Shown here: positions 34,134 through 46,775 of the stretch, piece by piece
How positions within the stretch are numbered: the first letter of the stretch is position 1
Layout of the letters: the number at the start of each line of letters is the position of its first letter
Assembly (NCBI RefSeq): GCF_040954835.1
Contig: NC_090709.1
Span: 45,454,490-45,518,489, forward strand
Reading direction: 5' to 3'
Length of the DNA stretch: 64,000 nucleotides
DNA from: Lepisosteus oculatus
Taxonomy: Eukaryota; Chordata; Actinopteri; Semionotiformes; Lepisosteidae
Made by a program: the position numbers and the translations under genes
The notes under the pieces: generated by a model
Seen by the model: only the letters and a program-made list of their open reading frames with translations
The model's database searches: none
Told to the model about the DNA's origin: nothing

Positions 34134-35300
34134 CCTGACCATCACAGCCAGTGTAGCCGGCCAAGTTACTGGTGCAGCTGTCGGACATCCCCGTCAGACA
34201 GTGCAGGAAGCCAGACCGGCCTTTGCACAGTAAACTTGAGCTCCTTCCACATTTCAGCGCAATAGAACTAAGTTTTTATTCCCTCATAGCTTGTGTACAT
34301 TTCAAAGACGCAGGCAGAGAGACCCCCTGGACCCACAGAGCTCTTCCCCACCTCCACCAGCCTGATCTTCATCCAGGGGCGACTCTCCCCACAGGAACCT
34401 CACCCTCACATAGAGGGGCCCCTCTCCTGCCTGCTGCAGAGCTGAACAAAGACCACCAGTCTGCCTTGAACAAAACATCGAAGAGATCAGGAAGAGAGCC
34501 TCAGGACCCAGGCAGCCCTGACACTCTGCCGCCCCCTAGTGGCAGCTGCTGGGTAGTGACTGGGACCTTCCCTCTGCTGGTTCCACTGGGCCCAGCCCTG
34601 TTGACAGAGCCCCTCAGCGCTGGATCTGTAAAGATGCATCTGGACAAAAACCTGCCCTCAGGACACCTTCGTGTGCTGCTGCCAAACTTGAAAGTTACAC
34701 TGCAGTTGGGGCAGGACTTAGGGCTGCACTGAATAGTTTCTAATTCAACTTTTTAATCCTTTTGTTTTAGAAAATCAAACTGATAAAAATCAATCTTTTG
34801 CTTTCATTTTATTTTAAAGAAATTTGAAATTAAAATAGCATTTGATAGGCTAATAGATATATTACTTGTATATTTATATTGTATATATTTACACAAGATT
34901 AAAATGAACCAATCTGATTTTTATATAAAAAGTTACATATAAAATTGTATTGTTTTTACTAATGCTGACCTCTCCAAGATCGGTATTTTAGCAATTTCTA
35001 ATAAATAAAACTACTTTTTTATATCCAGGTGTGTTTTGTTGACTTTACATCTACACTCCCTTCTGTCTCGGCTCTAACTGTGTGTAAAGATGCTGATCTG
35101 TAGCCTCACAGATCCTGCCATTTTGTTTTTATTTCTACATTCTCTCCGAGTAGTGATCACCCAGGTGGGGCTGCACATTGGGGGGGGGGGGGGGGGTGGA
35201 GGGGATCCCCGTTACCTATAAAGCGCTTTGAGTGGAGTGTCGAGAAAAGCACTATGTAGTGTGAGGATTATTTTAATTATAATTATTTCAGTTCCTGACT
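34134..35300 (+). other. C2 3' UTR and flank
   Basis: The stretch after the C2 stop is shared with the 3' side of C3 (41,570-41,968, inverted) and the palindrome arms. It ends near ATAAATAAAACTAC (about 35,000). A poly-G run lies at about 35,180. A 186-codon frame at 34,172 is a chance product; no gene is present. Confidence 0.55.
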
Positions 35301-35479
35301 GAAGTCACAACACACACAGGGGCCACGAGGAGCAAGCAGACTCGAGGTCTCCACACTGGTTCGCACGCGTTCCGCCCCACGCGTGTCCGAGAGCAGAAAC
35401 GACACGGTCTTTCCTGTGCCGGCAGAGCCTGAACGCTTCAAACACGTTTCCTCAAGGTGATCTTATTTGTATGTCTCGA

Positions 35480-35640
35480 CTTTTGACTATGTACGTTTTT
35501 TACAGAATGTAAATAAAAAAGGAATTCAACTTTAATAGAGGGAGCAGTGATCGACCATTCACGTTTGTGGATAAAATATTTACCCACAACAATGAACAGA
35601 TTAATGATACAAACATGTCCTTTATCCCAATCAGATCTCA
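35480..35640 (-). repeat. L1-like LINE fragment, copy upstream of VB
   Basis: This is the third copy of the fragment at 1,140 and 12,120. It reads YFIHKREWSITAPSIK and is slightly rearranged (the AT-rich ATTTAGATAAA palindrome of the others is missing). Confidence 0.5.
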
Positions 35641-36241
35641 CAAATTCACCCACAGTCACAGAAACGCGCCAGGTCCTTGTCATGCATCGCGTTGTGTGTG
35701 TGTGTGTGATGTCCCCAGCCTGTGTAAGGATGTATCTGTGTGTGTGTGATGCACAAAGACACAGTTATGGACTTCCTGTGACCAGAGAGACAGGCCAGCA
35801 GCCCGCCCCCGCTACACCTGTGTGAAGTCCTTGCTGTGGTTTTGAACTCAGCTCGCTGAAGTTCCGGTGGGGGGGGGGAGATCAGGTCTGACTTGTGTGA
35901 AGGTACACCCCAAGAGCTCCCGCACGCTGCGTACTCCAGCCCCGTTTGAGCCGCTGGGATCTGGTTTTACTGAGCTTTTCTGCGAATGCACGACCCCCAC
36001 CACCACCAAAGGGCGTCGGAGCAGTTCGGGGGTCCGGACGGCGCAGATCCCTGGTTGCAACAGCTCTGTCCCGTCGAAGGCCGGCGTCCGGACTCAACTG
36101 CGCGACCCGCCAACGGTGGAAAAAACGCCCTTTTATTGGGGGGGAGGGGGACGGCCAGCCAGAGGAAACGAGACGTCGTCGTCTCTGGTGGTCTGAAGCC
36201 CAGCCACCGCCCTGGACTAACTGCCCCTGGACCGGGAGGAG

Positions 36242-39044
36242 ATGGACGCGCCGGCGGCGGCGAGAATCGCGCTGGTCTTCCTCACCCGTGAGTAGGCTAG
36301 CGTCCCCGTCAAATGCGCCTCTTCGGGGTTCATGCACGGCCAGACCGGACCGGACCGGAGCGACGTTGCGCGCAAAAACGTGCGGCGCTCAAGCCGCTTG
36401 GCGGGCCGCGCTGGGTTCGAGGGCGCTGCTTTGGATTTGCTGTGCGGCGGAAGCGATTCGGATGAGCAAAATCGGGTTTTTTTTCTGTTCTCTTCTTGAT
36501 AAGCGGGGCATCCTCGCTCCTGAAACAGCAACGGAGTGTGAAACGTGTTTCCCTCTTAGTTCTGGGTACCAGTCCGAACCGGTACTTCATAAGGCCAGCA
36601 GTCTGAAATAAACCGCACCGATGAGCTTCGGTCCTCTGTAACTGTCCTGTTAGCGAGCAGTGTACCCGGACGGATCTGAAATCAGCCCGCCAGCCCCGTC
36701 CTGCCGGTGTCTGAAAAGGACTGACGCGAGTTTCCTGTCTCAGATGTCTGCATGACGCGGGGACTCGGGGCCAAACCGGCCGCGGTCGCGGAGCTGCGGG
36801 TCCGAGCCGGAGACACGGTCACCCTGCCCTGTAGCATCAGGCACCTGAAGGAGACGCTGTGGGTGATACAGCGGCCCCTGGAGATGCCGCTCATCGCCGC
36901 CGTCGGTCAGGTCAGCGGCTCCCAGGTCAACAAGGAGGTGGAAGAGGGGTACCGGTCTCGCCTCTCCCTCGTCCTCGAACCCTCGACCCTCTCCGTCAGC
37001 CTGACGCTCGCCAACCTGACGGAGTCCGACCGGGCGCTGTACTACTGCGCCGACAGAGTCGGCGGGCAGCTGAGCTTCGGAAACGGGACGGAGCTCGTCT
37101 TCCCCGGTGAGCCCCAGCCACCGCCCCTCAGCGCGGATCGCTCTGTCCTCAGCTCTCTGATCCGTTTTGCGGGCAAGAATACAATCGTTCATCTGCCGTC
37201 AGCCCTCCGGGAGAGCAGTACGTTGTGCTGAGGTCGGGTTTATGCAGTAGATTTACAGTTCCCCCCTAATTTCAACGACCAACCCCACCTTTTCTTTACC
37301 GTGCGGTGTCCTGGACTCCTGTCAGCGTGAGATACATAGAAGGACATTTAAAACTGAGAACTGGAGGCTCTACTGTACACAGAGGGGGGCGGGGGTGGGG
37401 AACAAGCTGCCCAGCCGTGTGGTTGAAGCCGATACCCTGGCTTCTTTCCAGACACAGCTGGGTGAGCTCCTCCAGTCAGGACAGGAGGGTCTTCTGTGCA
37501 CAGAGGGGGGTGGGGGTGGAGAACAAGCTGCCCAGCCCTGTGGTTGAAGCCAATACTCTGGCACAATGGGGTTTCATTAGAGAGGTTCCCAGTCTGGGGG
37601 CTCTTCTCCCCCGCGCTCGGTGAGGTGATCCAGACACGGTCCCCTGAGGGCTGTTTCCTTGTCTGTGGCAGGAGGAGGCCCGGAGCGTTCCCCACCCGTT
37701 CACCTCCAGCTGTCCTGCCTGCTCGTCCTGCTGTCGGCTCTGCCTCTGAGCGCCCTGGTGTCCTCTTACTGCGCCTACTGCCTGTTTCCGGGAGACGGTA
37801 CGGCCGCTCGGCCCTGCTGGACAGGACCGTGTCCAGCTCAGTGCACTGTGAATCATGACGGGACCTCTCGCACCAGGAACAGGGATCCTACCTGTGAGAG
37901 CTGGTGTTCGCTCTGCCAGCTGCTGTGTCCTGGTCTTCCTAACCTCCTGCTGCAACGTCTCCTTACAGCTCCGGAGCTGTGTGTCGCCTGTCGGAAGAGT
38001 TCGAGGGCAAAACGTCCACCCAGCATTCGGGTAATTCAGACGTTACACTTTCTAGATCACAAGACAGCAGCAGAACGAATCGCAAAATCTAAAGGGCAGC
38101 CGTGCTGGGGCTCTGGGTTCAATGATGGACCTGGGGTGCTGTCTGTGTGGAGTCTGCATGTTCCCTTCATGTTGGTGTGGGTGTCCTCCAGGAGCTCCAG
38201 TTTCCTCCCACAGTCCAGAGACAGGCTGGAGGGCTCATGGTAGGATAACTGGCTTAAGTGTGTATGTGAGTGTGTGTCCTGTCTAGGGTGTGAGTGTCTG
38301 TGTGTGTCCTGTGATGGACTGGTGTCCTGTCCAGGGTGTGTGTGTGTGTGTGTGTGTGTGTCTCCTGTGATGGACTGGTGTCCTGTCCAGGGTGTGTGTG
38401 TGTGTGTGTGTGTGTGTCCTGTGATGGACTTGTGTCCTGTCCAGGGTGTGTGTGTGTGTGTGTCCTGTGATGGACTGGTGTCCTGTCCAGGGTGTGTGTG
38501 TCTGTGTGAGTCCTGTCCTGTGATGGACTGGTGTCCTGTCCAGGGTGTGTGAGTGTGTGTGTGTGTGTCCTGTGATGGACTGGTGTCCTGTCCAGGGTGT
38601 GTGTGTGTGTGAGTCCTGTGATGGACTGGTGTCCTGTCCAGGGTGTGAGTGTCTGTGTGCGTCCTGTCCTGTGATGGACTGGTGTCCTGTCCAGGGTGTG
38701 TGAGTGTGTGTGTGTGTGTGTGTGTCCTGTGATGGACTGGTGTCCTGTCCAGGGTGTGTGTGTGTGTGAGTCCTGTGATGGACTGCTGTCCTGTCCAGCG
38801 TGTGTGTCTCCTGTGATGGACTGCTGTCCTGTCCAGGGTGTGTGAACATGACACCAGCAGGGGGAGCTCAGGACAGGCTGCAGAGGGGCTGAGCTGAGCT
38901 GGCCTCTCACTCCTGGTTTCCCTGTGGTATCGTCCCCCCCCGCAGGCGGCGACAGGCGATCAGACGCAGTACGAAAACGTTGACGTGACCGTGCCCCCGG
39001 CCGCCCCCAGGAACAGAGACGTCCGCAGGATGAGGCCCGTCTAG
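36242..39044 (+). CDS. Family V Ig receptor, copy VB, apparently intact
   Basis: Five exons join without a frame break: leader 36,242-36,287 (MDAPAAARIALVFLT), V 36,744-37,106, TM 37,672-37,797, a small basic exon 37,969-38,030 (ends ACRKSSRAKRPPSIR) and a last exon 38,946-39,044. The V domain has LPCSIRHLK, LWVIQRP, SDRALYYC and a J-like FGNGTELVF. The TM exon has a hydrophobic core and CAYC on the cytoplasmic side. The last exon has TQYENV, fitting TxYxxV (ITSM) and also YxN (Grb2-type), and ends VRRMRPV. AATAAA is at 39,210. One germline-joined V domain plus TM plus tyrosine motif resembles fish NITR receptors; that assignment is inference. The CA minisatellite lies in the last intron. Confidence 0.75.
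38270..38845 (-). repeat. CA-rich minisatellite inside VB intron
   Basis: About 12 units of CACCAGTCCATCACAGG with CA spacers (minus strand), the counterpart of 14,590-15,285. Unit order and spacer length differ from VA. Here most units read CACCAGTCC, while in VA many read CAGCAGTCC. Confidence 0.8.
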
Positions 39045-39156
39045 TCTCTCCTCCGGGCTGCAGTCCGGCCAGAAATGAAGAGAGAGCGCTCCTCGTGCTC
39101 CATTATCCCACCCGACCAGAAGCCACGGGGATCGGCTCCGCTCCCTTTGTCCTTCG

Positions 39157-40222
39157 TGTGACTCAGCCCTGTGTTTGTTTTGACTCTGAAGACAGCATGT
39201 ACAAGCCGAAATAAACACAGGCCGTGTGCATATATACGGGGTTAAAAAGTGGAATGAGTATGATTATAAACTCGTGTGTCCTATGATCAGATAATTTTTG
39301 AACAAGCTTTGATTAGACAGGTGAAAAACAACACCAGATCCTTTTTTTAAATATATTCTCACGTCTGAATATCAGCTTCTCCCCTCTGACCAACATTTCA
39401 GGGCTCCCAGATGTAGATCCCAAATTGAAACAAATATTCATTTGTTACCCTTATTAAAACAGTTTATAGAAGTGAGTGACCAGGGTAAATAAAGGTGGGT
39501 CAGTGTAAACTGTTTATTCTGGACCAGACTTCGTCATGTGTGATATGTCATGACTTCTTATATCAAGTTTTATCTTTATATTTAGTTATACATGTGTAAT
39601 AGATGCGATGTGTCCATAAAAAGGTTTCTCCAGGGGAAAATCAAGTTGGTTTTAAAACCATGTTTCCTTTTTAGGGTACGTTTGCATTCCAAGTGTGGTG
39701 TTTTTGCCTTTTTATCATATTCTGGATGTGAATCCGTGGTATTTTTGCCGAGACAAGTTGCCTTTTTATACGCGGAGGGATCTGCTCGTGAGATTTCCGC
39801 TCGGTCCATTTCTGAGCTCAGTATAAGGTGTAGAAAGCATGACTGTCATCATAACCCGCCTCTCACCCTGGCCCGAGCCTGAAGCACGCCCCCTAGTGCA
39901 GGGTTAGAGGTGTGGAATAATGTTGTGACTATTGCTTCATCAATAACACGCTGATTGCATGTTTCTAGATGGGTATAACAGAGATCTCAACTACTGAGGG
40001 GCCTTACTAATAATTGCTTACACTTACAGTGCCTTGCGAAAGTATTCGGCCCCCTTGAACTTTTCAACCTTTTGCCACATTTCATTCTCAAACATAAAGA
40101 TATAAATTTTTTATTTTATGTGAAGAATCACCAACAAGTGGGACACAATTGTGTGACTCAGCCCTGTGTTTGTTTCGACTCTGAAGACAGCATGTACAAG
40201 CCGAAATAAACACAGGCTGTGC
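39157..40222. other. 920-bp insertion flanked by 73-bp direct repeats, with a Tc1-like end
   Basis: The segment GACTCAGCCCTGTGTTTGTT through GAAATAAACACAGG occurs at 39,157-39,230 and again at 40,151-40,222, with about 920 bp between. VA has a single copy (15,608-15,672). The insert ends with CAGTGCCTTGCGAAAGTATT (40,027) and a line holding CAACAAGTGGGACACAAT, which resembles the terminal region of a fish Tc1-like element. No transposase is present. Confidence 0.6.
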
Positions 40223-40589
40223 CCAGCTGCGTGTGCCCACCTTGTTCTCCGCAGAAACGCCAGCCCGGCCCTCTCCTCCCCCTCGGGAAACCAGGCCGAG
40301 GGAGATCGCGGGCTGAGAGAGTCCCCACGCTGCTGAAGAGGCAGGGTTGAGACGGGGGGGGGCTCAGCCCGCAGAGGGGACAGAGAGTCTGTGTGGGCTG
40401 GCAGGAAGGGGCAGGGGGGGGCTGCGCTGGCGTAGGTGTGTGTGGGCCAACAGGAAGTAGAGTAAGACAGCGACACAGCACCGGCCTCAGCCCTGAGCAG
40501 ATCGCCATGCCGCTGGGGCAGGGAAGGTGGAGCTCGTTCTCGGAGGTCCAGACAGAACATCCCAGCCTGTGGCTTGACAGGACAGGAAA

Positions 40590-41350
40590 TGTGTGTGTGT
40601 GTGTGTGTGTGGTCACCCGGGCTGAGCTGGAGTCCGACACCCCCTGTCTGCAGTTCGGGAGTGAAAGGGTCTCCTCCATTTTCCCAGGCTGCTCGAAAAT
40701 CCACATTTCTCCTGCCTAGACTTGGGAAAGACTCAGAAAAGCTGAGCGCCGTTCTAGTGAATCCTGGTACCGAGTCCGGTTAAGGGTTCGGTTCTGTGCC
40801 TGTGAGGGGGGCTGGGAACCGACACTGTGGGTGTGTGCGTCTCCTGGATCATGATAAGGAACAACCAAGGTAGACACAGCGCCCCCTGCAGGACCAAGAC
40901 CTGCAAAATCAGGTGGTGAAACCTAACAGCCTGAACTGCCCCTCTCCCTGCAGCCTGAGGTCACTCTGAGCCGACAGCTGGACTGTACCTGAACAGCCAC
41001 AAACTGGGACAGGACCTTCCCAGAGGACTTCATGGATACTAGGAGCCAATCAGAGCAAACAGAGACGTACACACACCTGGATATTAAAATCTAGCATTAT
41101 TTACTACAATACTGGTCCCACTAATACGGGGGTCAGCATTAGTAAAATCAATAATAAAAAGTGAGAAAATAATAAAATAATTGTTATGAATATATACAAA
41201 ATACAATTAAGTAGACATTAACTCCTTTTCAGAAGTTACATTCCAAACTTGTATACAAATATAATTATTTTATATAAATACTTATACATATTTGATAAAA
41301 ATACAACAATCACACCATCACCCTCCAAATTAAGTTCAAATCCCCTGTGC
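40590..41350. repeat. (GT)n tract and AT-rich block, no gene
   Basis: A GT run lies at about 40,590-40,610 and the rest matches 16,190-17,150 of the first block. The 121-bp repeat of that block is a single copy here. No gene is supported. Confidence 0.55.
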
Positions 41351-41968
41351 AGCTGCAGAGGGAAAAGTCCGTTCAGATCGGCCACTAGGGGGCGCGAGTG
41401 TCCAGGCTCCTTGTTCACACAGCTTTGATCATGTCCTGCGGCTCAGCTCTTTCCCCGGTTTTATCGGCGTTTTGTTCGAGGCAAACCAGCGAATCTGGTC
41501 CATTATCCACGCAGGAGGTCAGTTAGAGTGGCTTCCTGTGAGGACTTGATTCAGCTCTGTGACACAGGGATCAGGTCAGGAGCAGCAGGCAGGAGAGGGG
41601 CCCCTCCATGTGAAGGTGAGGTTCCTGTGGGGAAGAGCTCTGTGGGTCCAGGGGGTCTCTCTCTCTCTGATCAGTCTGTACCCCCAGTACAGTAGGAGAG
41701 CTGGGAGTCCCTTCACCTTGACAAGAGGAGTAATCTCCCCACTGTGACGTCAGCAGCTCTCGTCCTGGGCTTGGCAGTGTCTCAGTGCCTGCGTCTTTGA
41801 AATGTACACAAGCTGTGAGGGAATAAAAACTTAGTTCTATTGCGCTGAAATGTGGAAGGAGCTCAAGTTTACTGTGCAAAGGCCGGTCTGGCTTCCTGCA
41901 CTGTCTGACGGGGATGTCCGACAGCTGCACCAGTAACTTGGCCGGCTACACTGGCAGTGATGGTCAGG

Positions 41969-44436
41969 TCACTGATCTCCTCCATCAGACAGCAGAGCCT
42001 CTTCCAGATTTGACTGGTCTTCAGGATCAGCTGGGGTCGACTCTCCACTGAGCTCCAGGACTGTCGATTCTTCTTCACCTGCAGGAGGCAGCTCACCATC
42101 ATCCTCCTCAGATGGATATCCCGAGTCTCTCTTCTGCTTTCACAAAAACTGTGCCTGAAGGGATTCCTGCAGTAACACTGGGAGAACTGGATCCACCGGG
42201 AACTGGAGTATAATGGAGTTTAACCACTGGAACAATCTCACTTCCTATACCATCGTCTTCCTCCATGCGCAGGGACACAGCATCACTGAGCCTCTCAGAT
42301 ACCTCAAGGATTCAATTTTCTTTATGGATATTAATATTGTTGCTTTCAGCTGGTATCATGTTTCTCTCCTCTCTCATCTTCCACTGGTTCTTACACACAA
42401 CAGCACCCTGTCCAGCACAGCCACTATTGCAGTGATGACTGCAACACTTACAGGCCATGACACGCTGCTCATCTCTGAAAACACAAGAACAGAGACAGTC
42501 ACACAGAGAGCAAACCTACAACAGCAAGAAGGAAAAGAAAAACTATCCAGCAGCCGCTGGGAGAGAGTGTTCTGGCTGCCCAGTTTCACATCCCAGCTTA
42601 GAGCCCGAGAAACACCAGGAGAGGAGCTGGAAAACTGCCGTCTCTGAAACACCAGCTGACACACTGGACCTGTGTGATTGGTTTCAAACCACAGGAGAAA
42701 ATCAGCACTGAAACAGCTCAAGTATTGTTTCTTCATAAGCAGGTAAGTTCAGGTGGAGATCAGTTTAACTCAGTTTGTCCTGTAATGAAGACTCACCTCC
42801 CCCAGTGACAGTGACGATCGCAGTGCTGATGGTTTTTCCCTGAAGGTCCCTCACTGTGTAGCTCCCCTGATCCGCTGGTGTGAGGGAACGCAGTGTCAGA
42901 GAGCCGTCCTGCACCCACACTCTCTGCTCGTACCCGGGGCCAGGGAGCCCTGCGCTGCGCTGCTCAGTAAGACTCCGGGAGACTTGGGCAGATCCTGCAG
43001 GATCAAACAGCACCTCCACTGGAGCAGCAGTGTGGAGAGTGGAGAGGGAGAGACAGATTGTCTCCAGACTGCAGGGTGAGGACTGATTGAGCTGAAATTC
43101 AAGGAAAGGAGCAGAGTGAAAGAATGATGCAGACAGCAATTCATCAGCTGTAAAGACTGCACTCACTCAGAGGAGACAGTATTGATCACATTTAAGTCTT
43201 GAGATTGAAGATAGTTTCAGAACAGCAACACTGATTTAGAGTTTTAAGTTCAAATATATTCAAGAACCTTAATGAAAAATCCTTCAATGTCAGGTAATCA
43301 ATACCTAATCACATTTAGCTCCTATTGACCCCACACATCAGGGACTGACACTGGTGAAAGAGTCACACTGTGCACGTTCCCCACTGGAGCCCCACTCTCA
43401 CCTCCCACAGTGACGTGGACAGTGCTGATGGGGTTCCCCTGGGAGTCCTGCACTGTGTAAGTGCCCCCGTCTTCAGCTCTCACACTGGAGATCTTCAGCA
43501 CCTGGTCTTGAACCTTCAGCCTGCTGGAGTCTGGGGTCACAGTGCTGTCGAGCACAGAGCACAGCCTGCGAGACTCTCCTCCCTCAGGCCTGAACCACAG
43601 CTCTACAGCCTGCTGTGTGCGCAGAGGGACACTGAGGGGTTCTCCCCAGGAGAGACCGATGTTGTCCTCGTGTCCTACAGGAAGATGTGACAAGTGATCA
43701 GTCAGTCACATGGTTTTGTCCCAGAATTCCCCCTCAGTCATGGCCAGAATCAGGTGAAAATATCAGCCATGATCTTGGGATGAAGAAGGAGTTTGGAAGA
43801 AAAAAAATGCAAACAGATGCTGTTGCACCCTAGAGAACAAAGAGGACTAACAACCATAGGTCCGGTTAGTTGTCAGGAGTCATGGATCACTGTCCTGTAC
43901 ACAACCGAGTGTTCAGATCGCAACAAAGAAAAAGATTACCTAGAACTGTGAGCTTCACATCTCCCAGGAATTTTCTCTTGCTCTTGTCATCCACAAATCG
44001 ACACTCGTAGATATCCTGATCCGAGAATGTCACGTTATGAAGGATCAGGGAGAAAGCTCCATCTCTGATCCTCTCTCTGGACAGCTCAGCTCTGTTCTCG
44101 AACCCTGGGTAAGTGTGGATTTGGCCACTGTAGAACTCCAGCACATGGTGGTCGGCAGTCTGCCACTGGATAATCTTTCTCTCCTCGGGAATATGTCTGT
44201 AGGAGCTCCCATCACAGGGCAGAGCGACTGTATCCCCATAGAGCCCAGACACAGGGAGGAGAGCAGAGCACACTGGGAGACAGAGGACAGAGACAGAGAG
44301 ACACTTCAGCTCCCTTAAAACACACAACAGTGAGACTGTACCTGCTTGTGGACAGCATTTCTTCACAGGCGAGCGACAACTCTGATCTCTTACCTTGAGA
44401 GTAAAACACTGTCAGTACGATACCCAGGACCTTCAT
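41969..44436 (-). pseudogene. Family C Ig receptor, copy C3 (pseudogene)
   Basis: Minus-strand exons: leader 44,436-44,394 (MKVLGIVLTVFYSQ), V 44,272-43,940 (open, 333 bp), D2 43,674-43,402 (open, 273 bp), D3 43,091-42,797, TM and tail 42,474-41,969. D3 is 295 bp: a tandem TCTCCAC adds 7 bp, so the frame is lost, and a further pair of small insertions follows. The TM exon has lost 10 bp after IVAVL, which ends the span early. The tail has lost another 8 bp after VK, downstream of a preserved LHYTPV. Three separate lesions make this the most damaged copy, yet its V and D2 exons are clean. A secreted V-D2 form is not excluded. Confidence 0.8.
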
Positions 44437-44459
44437 GATGAGGGACCTGCAGTAAGATT

Positions 44460-46775
44460 GCAAGAACACTGCACTGATACGACAGTTTCACGGAATAAAC
44501 TTCTCACCTGAAGAGCTTTCAGATGAAAGCTACTCCTTGATAAAATGCTTTCTTGACCCCGGGCTGTAGAGCGCCTAAACTCGCTCTGCTTTGATGGAAG
44601 ACGAATTTCGGCTAAGTGTGAACTGACCGGCGACAGAGGAGCAACAGCTCTCGGATCTCTTCCCCGCTCATAACACCGTAAAATAAGTTTAATGCTGGTA
44701 CAGCTGAGCCTGCTTACCGCAGAACAACAGAGGGCTTCTTATCTTTTTGCGATTGCATGTGTAACCTTGTCTTAAGGGGAGCCGGGTTTTAGAACTGGGT
44801 ACAGCTGTTCACAGCTGCCTTTACGAACTACAACTCCCATAAAAGCACTGGGCAACTTCCGGCACTCACAGCCGAGTGGGGGGGGGGGGGGGGGCAGTCA
44901 CTTACAGCCCAGGGGAGGAGCTCCTTTCTAAAGTTTATTTTCTAACCTCACGTTTAAACAACAGAATGATCTCTCATATTACTACAACACACTTTTCACC
45001 CAGCGACTCGACACAATTCACAAACGAGGGTCTGTCTTCGTCTGTGACAACCCGCAGCCCCTGAATACACACTTCACAACAAAACTACACGCTGAATCCT
45101 TAAACTGAAACGGTAACAGCGGTAAACGAAACTTCAGACCTTTTAAAAAAAGCACCTCATTACTTTGGGTTTACGGCTCTTACCTACGAAATCAGAAGAA
45201 CACCTCGGGAGGGTTTGCAGAGATATCTGCTGGTCCGGGGTACAGCAGGCTGGCAGCCGGGCGCTATGTCCTCACCCCTGGTTGGTTATTCGTGTAAAGC
45301 GATGGGAATCTTCTTCGCTGAAGTTTCGCACCCGGGACAGACCTCGACTCACCTTCCTGAGCCCAGAGACCGGCCGGGTACTGGAGTAAAGCACTGTGAC
45401 TCTGTCATCGCACCACTGGCGCTGAACTAACAATCTCAGGCCCAGGAGCCGCAGGGAAACATTAAATACCCCCCAGGCTAACCACTCAATGTGGTACAGG
45501 ACGCGCCAATCAGCTTTAAGGCTTAAGGAAGGGGAGGGAAAGAACAAGCTTAAAAAGGTGTTTTGCAGTTAAGTGTCCTAAGGGGTGGGTACAATAGGAG
45601 TGGTTTGTATATCTCTGTCCTATGTATGTCTCCTACATAGTTTGCCGTTGGGTTTTTTTTTAATGTATGGACTTAATGGCGATGTTAGTCTCTCTATAAA
45701 AACAAAAGCGTAATCGCTGTGCTTCACTAAGCACGTTTGTCTAACTGGCTCCTCTTTATTTTCGGGGGGTCCATGTGGCTCATTTGTCAAGATATTCATG
45801 CTTTAACTGCCTGTAAAGTACTTTTACGGGTTTCTTCAATGATTCTTTTAAAAAAACGAGGCAGGAAACCGTGGTTCTCTACTTGACTCGCCCCCCGCTA
45901 TTTTGACTAAGGAAAGGTTTACTCCTGTGCTGAATTATTTTTGTTAAAATTAAGTTTTTATTTAAACAATAAATATCAATAAAGTCTTATCTATCTAAAC
46001 ACCAAAAAAGGAGACAGAATAGTGAACTATATACATTAATAGACACTTCACAGCCAGAGGAATTCACAATTGTAAAAATTTACAATTATTGTAAAAATTA
46101 TAAACATTGTAATAAAGGAAACGTTGATGTTGAGTGGTGCACTGAGGTCTCTGGCGTTACGGGGTTTAAAAACTGCATTTTCTTTTAATTAGGACACACG
46201 TCTCCGTCGGGCAGCATGATAAGGGCTGCACTGTGTCGCCGGGTTGGCAAGAAACTACAGTAGAAGCAAAAGTCAGATTGGAGATTTCCTGTGGACATTT
46301 AATATGGATTAAACCTCAGTGGCTTCTTTTTGATTGCTGTGTAGCTTGTAAAAAATCTGTCCCTTTCCTTTAAAAATCGGATTTAAATTCCATTTAGACA
46401 AGCAGAAACAAAACCGGTGTATATATATCTAAAACACACCAAGTGTCTATAGATTAGTTTTCCGTGGGGGCCGAGACCACATCCCCCATTTAAACTTCAA
46501 GTTCTTTACAAACCTTTTTTCAGCTTTAAAAGGTTACTTACCGCAAATCGCCTTTGAGCAAGTGAGCAAAAGTGAAGAACAGACGGGTGATGCCCTTTTT
46601 CCTTTAAGAGGGAAAAAAAATTAACCGGAAAGGAGAGCCCAGATAAAAAAAGTAGTCTTTTTCTGGAGTGAGAACCGTGAACAGCTTTCGAAAACCAGGA
46701 GCTGGAAGAACGACTTTGTGAGCCGAGATGAAGCGAGGATTACACCGGACTCGCTCGCTGTCTAGTGTGGGGAAA
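44460..46775. other. Gene-free stretch, duplicate of 20.4-23.5 kb
   Basis: From 45,280 the sequence follows 20,400-23,560 of the first block but lacks the L1 fragment and the foldback element. GAAGGTGAGTCGAGG (minus, about 45,350) is a good donor conserved in both blocks and could end an untranslated first exon. A poly-G run is at 44,878-44,894. No coding gene is supported. Confidence 0.5.
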
